From assembly GCA_951213105.1 (NCBI GenBank), contig OX578142.1, positions 122,044,731 through 122,108,730 on the forward strand: a stretch of 64,000 nt of DNA. Reading direction: 5' to 3'. Made by a program: the position numbers and the translations under genes. This stretch comes from Amaurobius ferox (taxonomy: Eukaryota > Arthropoda > Arachnida > Araneae > Amaurobiidae). The notes beneath the pieces were generated by a model, which was given only the letters and a program-made list of their open reading frames with translations, was not told the DNA's origin and ran no database searches. Shown here piece after piece: positions 51,578 through 61,659 of this stretch; position 1 is the first letter of the stretch; each line of letters opens with the position of its first letter.

Positions 51578-52246
51578 ATGGCATCTATCAAGGAAAGTCA
51601 CTTGATTGAAAAATTAAACCAGGGTAACTACTCCAATTGGAAATTCAAAATGGAAATGACATTATTGAATAAAGAATTATCAGAAACGATAACCGAAGTG
51701 GCTCCTGACCCAATTACCGACGAATGGCAGAAAAAAGATAGAAAAGCCAGAGCACTCATAAATTTATGTATAGAGGATTCCCAAATCGTTCACGTCAAAA
51801 ATCTCACCACGGCGCGCGATACGTGGAATGCGCTTCGCGCAATACACGAAAGAACGAATTTATCCAGCAAGCTATACCTTTTACGAAAGTTGTACAGTAT
51901 AAAGTTAGATGAAAGAGGAAACATGCAGCAACATATAACCAAAATTCTGGAGACAGTGGATAAACTTAAAGCAATCGGGGAGGAGATTAATAATTCGCAT
52001 GTATCAGCACTATTTCTGTGCTCGCTACCCGCCAGTTACGAAACGCTGATAACGGCGTTGGAAGCGCGACCGGAGGATGAACTAACGCCAGAATTTATTA
52101 GCAGCAAACTGATTGATGAATATAATAGACGTAGGGATCACCAAGAAATGCCGCAAAACATGGCAAAGGCTTTTCACGCGAATAAAAATTCTCTAACACC
52201 TACAGCTACAAAATGGATAACAAATACTGCTCACATTGCAAAATGA
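51578..52246 (+). CDS. Copia-3 Gag
   Basis: 222 residues starting MASIKESHLIEKLNQGNYSN, with the GNYSNWKFKMEM and LPASYETLITALEA signatures of Copia-type UBN2/Gag domains. It forms the capsid of virus-like particles. The zinc knuckle is not in this frame but in the overlapping pol frame (YCSHCKMTNHNKSEC from 52228). The junction acaaaatgg would be in frame with one more A. Either a base was lost or a -1 shift is used. Confidence 0.9.
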   Translation: MASIKESHLIEKLNQGNYSNWKFKMEMTLLNKELSETITEVAPDPITDEWQKKDRKARALINLCIEDSQIVHVKNLTTARDTWNALRAIHERTNLSSKLYLLRKLYSIKLDERGNMQQHITKILETVDKLKAIGEEINNSHVSALFLCSLPASYETLITALEARPEDELTPEFISSKLIDEYNRRRDHQEMPQNMAKAFHANKNSLTPTATKWITNTAHIAK

Positions 52247-54591
52247 CGAACCACAACAAATCTGAATGTTGGCGTCTAAAGAATAAGAGCAACGAGCCCG
52301 GCAGATATAAAGATTATAAAAATAAATTCAGACACAACTCATCACAGTTAGTGTATGAGGGAAACGACAGACCTGCCGCTAAATCACGAACACAAGAAAG
52401 ATATTCAGACACTGTAGATAAAGTAGGATCGAAATTTAGAGACTTAGCGCTCATAACGAATCAAACTGAAGAAGACAGTTGGATCGTTGATAGTGGTTCC
52501 TCATCCCACATAACAAATAATGAGAATTTATTCACTAAAATAAATAATGCAAACAAATCTGAAGTTATTGTTGCTAACGGTAAAGCCTTAACCGCCTATG
52601 GGTCAGGCGAAGTAAAAATAAAAAGTCGAGCCTCGGATGGAGAGATAAGACAAGTAACACTACAGGAAGTACTATTTGTGCCAGAACTGAAAGCTAATTT
52701 ATTTTCCGTACGAAAAGCAACACAACGTGGATGCAAAGTAACTTTTACTAAAGACAACTGTCAGTTAACTTACAATGATGAAGTATTCTTAGAAGGAAAA
52801 ATAAAAAATAACCTATATGAGCTAGACCTGCTCACACCACAAAACAAAAATGTTACATATATGGTAAATAACTGTAACAACCCCAATTGTGTTACATTAT
52901 GGCACAGAAGAATGGGTCACAAAAACTTCGGCTCTATAAAGGAAATTAAATCGAACCAGTTAGCCGAAGGCATAAACATCAACGAATGTAAACATGAACT
53001 AAATTGCGAAACTTGTATAAAATCAAAACTCACCGACATGCCATACCCCAAATCTACTCAAAACAGGGGGACTCATATTCTACAACTTGTGCACAGCGAC
53101 GTATGCGGACCAATGCAAACTCCCACCATAGGAGGAAAATCATACGTGCTAACATTTATTGATGATTTCTCCAGGTACACAATGATCTATCTCTTATCAA
53201 AAAGGAGTGAAGTTTTGTGTAAACTGGAGGAATACATCGCTTTTACGACAAACAAATTCGGAAAAAAACCAGAAATACTGAGAAGCGATAATGGCGGCGA
53301 ATACGTCAGTAAAGAATACGAGGAATATCTAAGTGACAACGGCATACATCACCAGTTGACCGTGCCACACTGTCCATCCCAAAATGGCGTAGCGGAAAGA
53401 AAAAACAGGTCACTAATCGAGATGACACGAGCTATGTTGTCAGAAGCAAATTTAGGAAAAAAATTCTGGGGAGAGGCTATAAACACTGCCAATTACCTAC
53501 AAAATAGACTTCCCACAAAGGCCAATACAAAAACACCCTACGAAATGTGGACTGGTATGAAACCAAATCTTCGTCATTTAAGGGTCTTTGGCTGCAAAGC
53601 ATATTCCTACATCCATAAAAGCAAACAAGGAAAATTAGATGAAAAAGCCCAAGAAGGAATTTTTGTCGGATACGACGACAGATCAAAGGCTTACAGAATA
53701 TATACAGAAGGAAAACACATAACACTTGCTAGAACAGTTAAATTCCTCGAAAAATCAATGCAAATTTCAGAATTAAGCTCAAAGGAATTATTCGAAGGAA
53801 CAGATAGTGAAGTCGAAATAACTAATGCTCAAACAGATGAAAAACCCGAAGAGGGTGAGATTGAGTTTGAGGCACCGTCAGATGATGAACAAATAAATTC
53901 TGATAACATAACCGCCAATCAACCTCGCAAATCCGAGACATCGAACAAGGGAGTACCTCCCGATCGACTCATCTACTTAGCGCAACAAGCTAACACCGTC
54001 GAACCCAGAGACTATAATGAGGTACTAAAAATTAAGAGCCCACAAGAGAAACAAAATTGGCTAGACGCCATGGAAGAAGAAATGCAATCTTTGCAAGAAA
54101 ATAACACATTCACATTGATGGAACCCCCGAATGGAAGAAAAATAGTTGGTTCAAAATGGATTTTTAAAATTAAAACCGACTCTCAGGGAAAAATAGCTAA
54201 ATACAAAGCTAGACTGGTAGCAAAAGGATTTTCACAAAAATACGGTGAAGATTATTACGAAACTTTCGCACCAGTGGTCTCACACAGCACAATTAGAGCA
54301 TTCCTGGCAGGAGCAGCATATAGAAAACATAACGTACAACACATTGATATCAAAACTGTTTTCTTACACGGGGATCTAGACGAAACAGTTTACATACAAC
54401 AGCCAGATGGCTACATCTCCCCTGGTAACGAAAACAAAGTATGGAAATTAAATAAAGCTATATATGGGTTGAAACAGGCCGCAAGAGCCTGGCATCTAAA
54501 AATAGGTGACTCTCTAAAACAATTAAAATTCGTGCAGAGTACTACTGATCCATGTCTATTCAAAAAGGGAAAAGGAAGAGAAACTGTCTAA
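52213..54591 (+). CDS. Copia-3 Pol, first part: protease, integrase, RT
   Basis: 792 residues of this frame. A CCHC knuckle lies at the start (residues 6-19). Protease WIVDSGSSSH has Asp93. The pre-integrase LWHRRMGHKN and C..C follow. The integrase triad is Asp296 (SDVCGP), Asp359 (RSDNGGEY) and Glu395 (GVAERKNR), with exact D-62-D-35-E spacing. The integrase C-region FGCKAYSYIH/FVGYDDRSKAYRIY comes next, then RT with WIFKIKTDSQGKIAKYKARL, DYYETFAPVV, DIKTVFLHGDLDETVYIQQP (motif A) and AIYGLKQAARAW. It ends at TAA 54589-54591, nine bases before the codons of YVDD. Confidence 0.93.
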   Translation: MDNKYCSHCKMTNHNKSECWRLKNKSNEPGRYKDYKNKFRHNSSQLVYEGNDRPAAKSRTQERYSDTVDKVGSKFRDLALITNQTEEDSWIVDSGSSSHITNNENLFTKINNANKSEVIVANGKALTAYGSGEVKIKSRASDGEIRQVTLQEVLFVPELKANLFSVRKATQRGCKVTFTKDNCQLTYNDEVFLEGKIKNNLYELDLLTPQNKNVTYMVNNCNNPNCVTLWHRRMGHKNFGSIKEIKSNQLAEGININECKHELNCETCIKSKLTDMPYPKSTQNRGTHILQLVHSDVCGPMQTPTIGGKSYVLTFIDDFSRYTMIYLLSKRSEVLCKLEEYIAFTTNKFGKKPEILRSDNGGEYVSKEYEEYLSDNGIHHQLTVPHCPSQNGVAERKNRSLIEMTRAMLSEANLGKKFWGEAINTANYLQNRLPTKANTKTPYEMWTGMKPNLRHLRVFGCKAYSYIHKSKQGKLDEKAQEGIFVGYDDRSKAYRIYTEGKHITLARTVKFLEKSMQISELSSKELFEGTDSEVEITNAQTDEKPEEGEIEFEAPSDDEQINSDNITANQPRKSETSNKGVPPDRLIYLAQQANTVEPRDYNEVLKIKSPQEKQNWLDAMEEEMQSLQENNTFTLMEPPNGRKIVGSKWIFKIKTDSQGKIAKYKARLVAKGFSQKYGEDYYETFAPVVSHSTIRAFLAGAAYRKHNVQHIDIKTVFLHGDLDETVYIQQPDGYISPGNENKVWKLNKAIYGLKQAARAWHLKIGDSLKQLKFVQSTTDPCLFKKGKGRETV

Positions 54592-54603
54592 GTAATCATA
54601 TAT

Positions 54604-55542
54604 GTGGATGATATTCTAATATCAGGATCAGAAGAACAAATTGACAAAACAACGAAAGAATTGGGCAGGCAATATGAATTAAAAAATTTGGGTGAAGTTA
54701 ATTATTACCTTGGAATTAGCATAAGAAAAAACCATGATGGAGATTATCTATTAAATCAAAAAAATAAGATTGAAGAAATTGTAAATACATTTAATTTGCA
54801 AGATTCAAAGCCCTATAGTACACCAATGGAAACTGGATATTTGAGAAATGAAACAGAAGAAAACCTGCTTCCTAATAACACCAAATATCGCCAAGCTATT
54901 GGAGTTCTTCTATATATTGCCACGGTCACAAGACCAGACATCACAGCCGCAACAAACATTTTAAGTCGGAGAAATGAGAAACCACGTCAAATGGATTGGA
55001 ACGCAGTAAAGCGTCTAATAAGTTATCTAAATCATACAAAGGATCTAAATTTGGTAATAAAATCAACGACAAAACCAATTCTTACAACATACACTGATGC
55101 CGACTGGGCAAGCGATAAAACGGATCGGAAATCCACGATTGGTAATCTTTTCTTAATTGATGATTCTCCTATACACTGGTTAAGCAAAAAACAATCATGT
55201 GTTTCGCTTTCCTCAGCAGAGGCGGAATATATATCCGCTGCTAACGCAGTTCAAGAAGTACTGTGGTTAATCAACCTACTCAAAGATCTCGATATGCTTC
55301 AACAGCTCCCGATTACTATTTTCGAAGATAACCAGTCATGTATAAAAATGATTGAATCACCGAAGTACATGTCAAGAACCAAACATATTGACATCAGATT
55401 CCACGCCATAAGAGATTTTCAGGAATCGGGTGTAATCCAGTTGAGTTATCTTCCAACTAAGCTAATGACAGTGGACATGATGACAAAACCGCTGCCAAAG
55501 CCTGAATTTCTGAAGCACAGATCCAAACTGCTACAGCCGTGA
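54604..55542 (+). CDS. Copia-3 Pol, second part: RT active site and RNase H
   Basis: In the same phase as the preceding frame after a single TAA. IIYVDDILISGS (about 54595) carries the catalytic YVDD. Then follow KNLGEVNYYLGI and the TRPDI segment, and RNase H with TDADWASDKTDRKSTIGNLF, LSSAEAEY and EDNQSCIKM. It ends with the Copia C-terminus KHIDIRFHAIRD and LMTVDMMTKPLPKPEFLKHR. With the stop removed the domain would be complete. The listed start (Met in VDD context) is not a real initiation site. Confidence 0.92.
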   Translation: MDDILISGSEEQIDKTTKELGRQYELKNLGEVNYYLGISIRKNHDGDYLLNQKNKIEEIVNTFNLQDSKPYSTPMETGYLRNETEENLLPNNTKYRQAIGVLLYIATVTRPDITAATNILSRRNEKPRQMDWNAVKRLISYLNHTKDLNLVIKSTTKPILTTYTDADWASDKTDRKSTIGNLFLIDDSPIHWLSKKQSCVSLSSAEAEYISAANAVQEVLWLINLLKDLDMLQQLPITIFEDNQSCIKMIESPKYMSRTKHIDIRFHAIRDFQESGVIQLSYLPTKLMTVDMMTKPLPKPEFLKHRSKLLQP

Positions 55543-55553
55543 TATGCAGCTAA

Positions 55554-55569
55554 AGAGATCAAGGGGGAC
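55554..55569 (+). promoter_or_regulatory. Copia-3 polypurine tract
   Basis: agagatcaagggggac immediately precedes the 3' LTR. Confidence 0.8.
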
Positions 55570-56061
55570 TGTTAGAAATAAATGATCTCTCCTCGCTACG
55601 GAAGACCGACATATCCAAAAACACTGACTCTCGCCTTTCCGCCAGAAAAGGAATGTGTTTACATCGTGTGATCTGCGCGCGCATCATAAGACACTACCGG
55701 TACACTTACGAACTGAAGTTCTGTTCTGTGTTGTTGATGTTTCGAATGATGTCGGAGCAAAATGCTTGTTTCTTTTCTATGTAATTTTAAATGCAGAATC
55801 TAATTAAATAATATTTTTTCTTTCAATCAAGCGCAATTATTCCTGACATCAAGATGGTAACCAAACACAATAAAATGATATTTCTTTTAAGACTTTAGGG
55901 GAAACGAAGTCAAATTGCCCTACGCCCTTCACACAGAAAGGTAAGCATTTTACCTTATTATAATTATGCTGTTTATAAAGAAAAATGATAGTAACATATT
56001 TTCTCATTAGTGAGGCAGAGTGCCATTACCTATGCACAACCGAGCTCCTATATTTTTATCA
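55570..56061 (+). repeat. Copia-3 3' LTR
   Basis: 492 bp, by eye identical with the 5' LTR, followed by agtta. Confidence 0.93.
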
Positions 56062-56066
56062 AGTTA

Positions 56067-56385
56067 TGCAGGATGGAGCACCCCCTCATATTGGATTGTG
56101 AGTACAGTAAGTCCTATGATAGCATTTTACCAACAACCGAATAATTAGTCGAGAGTTTCCTATGAAGTGACCAGCCCATTCACCTGATGTGACCCCTTGT
56201 GACTTTTGGTTGTGGGGTCCTGTAAAGCGCTTGGTATACCAAGGAAATGTTAATTTAGCCACTATGAAGGACCAAATAACATTGCTCGTCAAGCAAATCA
56301 ATTGAGATCTGCTGTATTCTGCAGTAGAGAATGCTGTTCAGAGAATGCACTTTTTGGAACATATGCAAGGAAAACATATTAAATA
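56067..56385 (+). pseudogene. IS630-D transposase C-terminal fragment
   Basis: Resumes after Copia-3 with MQDGAPPHIG (second catalytic Asp intact), then HSPDVTPCDFWLWGPVKRLV (third Asp), YQGNVNLATMKDQI and DLLYSAVENAVQRMHFLEHM. Two in-frame or frame-shifting lesions are present. A minus-strand open frame here is its shadow. Confidence 0.82.
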
Positions 56386-56877
56386 ACACATGTAAATGAT
56401 GCCAATATTAAAATTAATGTCATACATATGTAAATGTAAGATGCAAATGTAAATATAAAATGTAAATGTGATGTCATTTTCAAGATGCATGTAAAATGCT
56501 AACTTTCTGTATTTCCTATACCTATTTTACTCCAAAAATGGACCTTATAGAGCCACTTTGGTCTGTGGTGGCAAAAATTCGAACTATTTTTTCCCTTTAA
56601 AAATCAAAACCCCATGGTCTAAATAGTATTTACTGGAAATTTGGTTTAACCCAACAGTTTTCTCACTATCAGGCTCTAAACAACTCTACTTTAATTATGG
56701 CCACCCTGAATATACAAGGGTCACACTAAAAATTTTGTGACAGAGGCAGACGATATACGCTAGAAAAAAAATTATTGGTCAGATATTTAAATTTGAACTG
56801 TTTTATGTCCACAGACAATAATTTGTGGCAACCTTTACAATTCAGCTATCATAGAATAAATTTTGAAAGAAAAGAAA

Positions 56878-58596
56878 ATGGAGTTGACACGAGAGCATTA
56901 TTGAGATATGATTTTCTATGATTTTAACCCTTTCGCGACGATCGGCACGCCCATGTGCCAGCTGCAAACTTGCGTTCAAGGACGAATGGCACTCACTCGG
57001 GCCAGAGGAAATTTTACCGCAAGCGGATAGTGGCACCTATAAGTGCCACCACGCGGAACGTTTTAATTTGTGTAGTAGATGGCGTTACTTGTCCATGGAA
57101 CTAACTTCAATGTATTTTGCAGAGGCATGACCTTGGCAGAAGAGGATCGAATGAATTATTTCTCCATTTGAAGCGGTGAAAATCATTTTGTAACATAAAC
57201 AAACAGAGCAATTCTCATAGCATCAACAATTTTATAATTGAGTTTCGGTGTTTATTTTTATTTCAGCGTTATGATTTCGTTGGTGAATCATAGGAATATA
57301 AGAGAGTATTTTTTTTTGTTTGGGTTTTAGAGGCAGTGAAATTATTTGTTTATTTCGGATAAAAGAATGGGAGCAACTAACGAGTATTTTGTATTCAGAT
57401 TTGTATGAAAATTATACATCAAATAGAACATAAATATTTCTTTTATTCCTGAAAAAAGTAGACTTCTGTGTTGAATAGGTGATTTTTAGTGAATTTTTTT
57501 CGAGAGTTAGGCTTAGCGCAAAAAATGCGCCGTCCTTTTCGACCAGTTCGGAAGCGAAGCACTTCGTCTTTTGGGCCGCGACAGCTCCGGAATGCCGCCG
57601 TCCCGAAAGGGTTAAAGTAGGGCTAAATCAAGAAGAATGTTTTCAATGTCTACAATTAGCATATGGAAATGATGCTCCATCTCGTGCCACTGTATTCAAA
57701 TGGTTTACAGTTTAGAAGAGGTCAAAATTCTCTCCTGGATGAAGAACACACAAGAAGACCTTTGTCAGCTGTAGTCCCAGAAAATGTGTTGGCCATTCGA
57801 TGAATATTAAACGATGATAATCTCTGTACTTGCCAAATGATACAGAAGGAACTTAACATTGGATCCGCAGCTATACATAAAATTATTTATGAAGAACTAC
57901 ATATGAAAAAATTAGTTTGTCGTTGAGTCCCCAATCTTTTAACAGAACACCAAAAAGCAGAGGGTGTCAGAATCAGTAAAGAAACACTAAAATTACTTAA
58001 TGATGGTGGACACTGTATTATTTCTAAAATCATAACTGGTGATGAAATGTACGTATCATTTTTTGACGTTCCAACACATCAAGAAAGTAAAGTATGGGTC
58101 TTAGAAGATGACCCCAAACTAACAATGGTAAAAAGACAACGAGCCATGAAAAAAGTAATGTATGCCGTGTTCTTCAGAAGTACAGGTCTAATCAAAGCCA
58201 TAAAGCTAGAGGGACAGAAGATAGTTACAGCTAACTGGTACACCACTAAGAGTTTTCCAGAAATTCTTCAAGAAGTGAATGTTAGGGGACTCATGCTTCA
58301 GCATGACAATGCATCTTCTCATTCAGCAAGAATGACAGTCTAATTTCTTGAACAGAAAAAACATCAAAGTGATAGAACATCCATCCTATTCTCCTGATCT
58401 TGCTATGTGTGACTTTTCACTATTTTTAAATCTAAAAAGAATTTCACGTGGGCGTCATTTTCATTCCGAAGATGAGCCTATAAAATAATATTTTTCATCG
58501 ATTCCAAGAAATAGATGGATTGAAGCACTTCATATTTGGAAAATTCGCCTACAAAAGTGCATTGATGTTGGAGGAGAGTACTTTGAACACTCCTAA
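56878..58596 (+). pseudogene. mariner transposase, interrupted
   Basis: Begins MELTREHY, has an early stop, then MIFYDF at 56908-56925. After the MITE it resumes in phase with VGLNQEECFQCLQLAYGNDA and the HTH segment PSRATVFKWF. Later pieces in several frames: VTGDEMYVSFFDVP (first Asp, about 58040), EDDPKLTMVKRQRAMKKVMY, TANWYTTK.FPEILQEV, and LMLQHDNASSHSARMTV (second Asp, about 58300). The Y/FSPDLAMCDF region (third Asp, mariner D34D) and CIDVGGEYFEHS (stop 58594) follow. Many small indels show it is inactive. Confidence 0.88.
56928..57611. mobile_element. piggyBac-like MITE with TTAA target
   Basis: A 684-bp insert flanked by TTAA (56924-56927 and 57612-57615). Inverted ends CCCTTTCGCGACG and, reversed from the right, CCCTTTCGGGACG. 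TTAA duplication with CCC ends is specific to piggyBac elements. It has no transposase and is GC-richer than its surroundings at both ends. It contains a perfect palindrome gtggcacctataagtgccac (about 57028-57047). Removing it restores the mariner codons at the junction. Confidence 0.88.
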
Positions 58597-59143
58597 GAGT
58601 TGGTAAGTTTAACTTGTACCACTTAGCCATATCTCAAAAATTCCAGTGTGACCCTCGTATATATATATATATAGTAGAGTCTCCATTCAATGAACTTCCA
58701 TTTAAAGAAGTTTTCTATTTAATGAAATTTTCTACAGAACCTTGACTTTGAACGACATTTACATGTTATTTACTCTCCATATTACGAAAGATAATTTCTA
58801 TATAACGAAGTTTTTCCGACTAATTTTTTTTGCAAATTTTCGTTTTTTTTTTTCTTTTTGCAATGTTTCACGACTTCTCATTTGTCGAAGTTCCAACAAA
58901 ATCAACCAAATCGGCTGCAGTGATCTCACATGCCCTTGCTCTATTACAAGAAATTCCCCCAACAAAGGGAAGGGAATTACTTCCTTCCTTATCTTTGAGG
59001 GCGGACCATATGGCATGGCAGGGAGGTGATGGAAACTGTATTCCACAAGGTAAAACTGGTTTTCGTTGTAGGCCTGTCTGTGTAGGACACATTCTTTTTC
59101 AATCAATGCACGTATCTCTCGCCTGTGTGTTAACTTGCTCAAA

Positions 59144-59867
59144 ATGTCTAAAAGAAAGTTTTTTTTTCACTTTATCCGAAAGTTGTCTTTTGGATAAAGT
59201 GATATGTGTAGATGATGTTGATAAAGTAATGAGAAAGAAAGATGTGGCTTTAAAGTATGGTATAGCAGAGATCAGTGCGTCAACAATTTAAAAAAATCGT
59301 TCTTCAATCATTCAGCAGCACGAAAGCAGTAGTATGAGTATGAACAGAAAAAGAATTAAACAATGTTCATATGAAGACATCGATGCCCCTGTTTTAAAAT
59401 GGGTAAGGATAATTCGATATAAAAATGCACCTCTCTCCGGTCCAATGATCCAACAAAAAGCTATTGATTTTGCTCAGAAATTGGGACACTCAAATTTCCA
59501 TGCTAGCGTTGGATGGCTCGAAAAATTTAAAAAGAGATATGGAATATCGTATAAAACCATATCAGGAGAAAGCACAGATGTTTCTGAAGAGGTGTGTGAA
59601 AAATGGAAAAAAGAAGCTGTAAAACTTTTGGACGAATATGGTGCAAAAAACATATTTAATGCTGATGAAACGGGATTGTTTTTTAAATGTCTACCGAATA
59701 AAACTTTAACATTCAAAGACAACAAGTGCTTCGGAGGGAAAAATAGCAAACAGAGAATAACTGTTTTGTTATATGCGAATATGACTGAAGAAAAATTAAA
59801 ACCATTAGTAATTGGTAAAAGTCAAAAACCCATATGTTTTAAAAGAACAAAATCTTTAGATATATAA
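59144..59867 (+). pseudogene. Tigger-B transposase, N-terminal half
   Basis: Starts MSKRKF at 59144. A T-run (about 59159-59167) shifts the frame by one into LSESCLLDKVICVDDVDKVM and the HTH RKKDVALKYGIAEISASTI. One TAA lies at 59289. Then comes the CENP-B-type domain LKWVRIIRYKNAPLSGPMIQ and FHASVGWLEKFKKRYGI. The catalytic domain starts with IFNADETGLFFKCLP (first Asp, about 59660), then GGKNSKQRITVLLYANMTEE and CFKRTKSL, where homology ends near 59855. Confidence 0.88.
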
Positions 59868-60070
59868 TATCTTATTTTCAAAATGAGAAAAAAACTGAAA
59901 CTTAAATATTTACTTTATTGATATTAAAACAATTCCTAAACTGTAAAAAACTCTGTAACCCTTGTACAGGTTTATTATAAAAAACACATTTTTCATAAAA
60001 ATTTTCACACTTTTGTAAGATTGAAACACATCATCTGTAACATTTTCTTGAAACTGTAATCCCCTTCATA

Positions 60071-60815
60071 TTGTATCAAATGCTGTTAGCTTTTCTTGTT
60101 CTGAAGGATTTTAATAACTTCTTTATTATCATCTTCATCACTCACTGTAGTGTCTTCATTATATTTCTTAACACTTTGCAATATGTCATGCTCCTTGGGA
60201 TATTCAGCAATCCCAATGCCTTCATCAACGTGGAGAAAATTAGACAGTTCTATATCTTCTTCAACAGCTCCCATGTCTTTCAGATGCTGCTATTTTTCTT
60301 TCAAAATTACCAAGCACTGGGATTCATCATCATCATATTCAGCATCACTTTTGAAACCGGATTTAACAAAACAGTTCTTTATAGTAGATGCAATCACATC
60401 ACATTGCCAAGCTTTCATCATCTTTGATATGGAGATTCCTAAATTAATACAATTGTCTATGCACTGGTTGCTCTCTAAGGCAAGAATAACTTCTTGTAGG
60501 ATTATTTTTCGATAATGAACTTTAAGATTTCTTATAATGCCTTGATCCAATGGTTGAAGTTTTGAAGTTGTATTGGCCGGAAGAAATAAAAACTTTTATG
60601 TTCTTCAATTTGCATTTTGAAACACAGTCTGGTGGATGTGCAGGAGAGTTGTCTATAAGTAACGCAATTTTGTGACACTGTTTTTCCATTGTCAAACTGT
60701 GTTTCCACCGTCTGTTTTTCCAATTGTCCACTGTGTTTCAAATTATCTGTTTTTCCAACTCTTCAAAAATTGTAAAAGTCATCCATGGTTTTTTATTGAA
60801 ATGATAGTCAATCAA
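60071..60815 (-). pseudogene. Tigger-B transposase, C-terminal half, inverted
   Basis: On the minus strand from about 60815: DYHFNKKPWMTFTIFEELEK, which is exactly what should follow FKRTKSL. Next are IALLIDNSPAHPPD (second Asp, about 60650), IKVFISSGQYNFKT, LDQGIIRNLKVHYRKIILQE (60550) and TIKNCFVKSGF. The tail is acidic, with NFLHVDEGIGIAEYPKEHD to about 60086. Frame changes occur near 60545 and 60280. The break coincides with the N-terminal half, so it was one gene whose second half was inverted. Confidence 0.85.
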
Positions 60816-60918
60816 ACATTGTTTACTACCTTCTTATATGTTTAATTTTTAATTTTTGCTAGGTATTACAATATATCTTTATTATTTCTTTGGATTATCA
60901 TAAACAATTTTTATTATA

Positions 60919-61645
60919 CAGGGTGTCCAGTGCTATCGGTGTCCAATGCCTATTTCCTCAACCGTTAGTCACAGAGATACACTTCCAAGTGCAAAAATGT
61001 TTTAAATTTTAAAATCTATTATCTTAGAAACAGTTTAAATCAATGAATGCATTTCTGAAAGAAATGTGAAATACACATTTTTATACAGTCCCCCGGTCCT
61101 ACCAATTATATTTAGGAAAATCATCCTCATACAATTTTATGCAAAAAAAAAAAAAAAAAAAAAAAATAATCTTTTTACAACCAAAATTGACTGACTTATA
61201 GATGTTTAAAGTTGTAGCACTTTTGTGCTGAGAAATGATTAATATGGTCCCTGATTGGTTGGTTGCCTGGAGAAATTGTCAATACGGTCCCTGATTGGTT
61301 GGTTGCTTGAAATGGGACATTTTTATGCCTGGAAAAGCGACTTAAGTCAAAGTTTAATGCTTCATAACTCGGTGAATTTTGGTTGTAAAAAGATTTTCTT
61401 TTTATTTTGCATGAAACTGTATGAGGATGATTTTCCTAAATATAATTGGTAGGTATTCCTAAATATAATTGGTAACCGTATAAAAATTCATATTTCGTAT
61501 TTCTTTCAGAAATGTATTTATTGATTTAAACTGTTTCTAAGATAATAGATTTTAAAATTTAAAATATTTTTGCAATTGGAAGTATATCTCTGTGACTAAT
61601 GGCTGAGGAAATAGCCATTGGGCACCGATAGCACTGGACACCCTG
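60919..61645. mobile_element. Long-TIR MITE (727 bp)
   Basis: The ends cagggtgtccagtgctatcg (60919) and the reverse complement of the right end at 61645 match for about 245 bp. TA lies on both sides. The arms are followed by an A-run (61143-61165) and a short unique core with a local repeat (tcaatacggtccctgattgg, twice in variant form at about 61229 and 61277). No transposase. It belongs to the same CAGGGTG-terminus group as the IS630 elements here. Confidence 0.9.
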
Positions 61646-61659
61646 TATATATATACACA

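Larger units (their letters stand above)
50785..56061 (+). mobile_element. Copia-3 LTR retrotransposon, young, two lesions
   Basis: 5277 bp with identical LTRs, gag-pol with all Copia domains, a polypurine tract and a 5-bp target duplication. Only two defects are visible: a -1 frame change between gag and pol at about 52208-52215, and one TAA (54589-54591) just before the RT active site. Unlike Copia-1, the sequence after the 5' LTR (gattatgagactgaagtc) does not match the usual half tRNA-Met primer site, so the primer is unknown. Confidence 0.93.
50483..56708 (+). mobile_element. IS630-type element (IS630-D) split by Copia-3
   Basis: The ends tagggtggccataattaaag (50483) and the reverse complement of the right end (ctttaattatggccaccctg, 56708) match for about 210 bp. 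Without Copia-3 the element is about 950 bp, so much of its transposase was already deleted. Transposase remains flank the Copia insertion. Confidence 0.85.
56715..58657 (+). mobile_element. mariner element carrying a piggyBac-like MITE
   Basis: The ends caagggtcacactaaaaatt (56715) and the reverse complement of the right end (cgagggtcacactggaattt, from 58657) are inverted repeats next to TA. Without the 684-bp MITE and its duplicated TTAA the element is about 1255 bp, the standard mariner length. Confidence 0.9.
58673..60850. mobile_element. Tigger-type element with inverted C-terminal half (Tigger-B)
   Basis: The left end gtagagtctccattcaatga (after TA) is a Tigger/pogo-type terminus. The N-terminal half of the transposase runs on the plus strand to about 59855. 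The C-terminal half follows on the minus strand (about 60815 to 60071). No matching right terminus was found. Confidence 0.7.
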
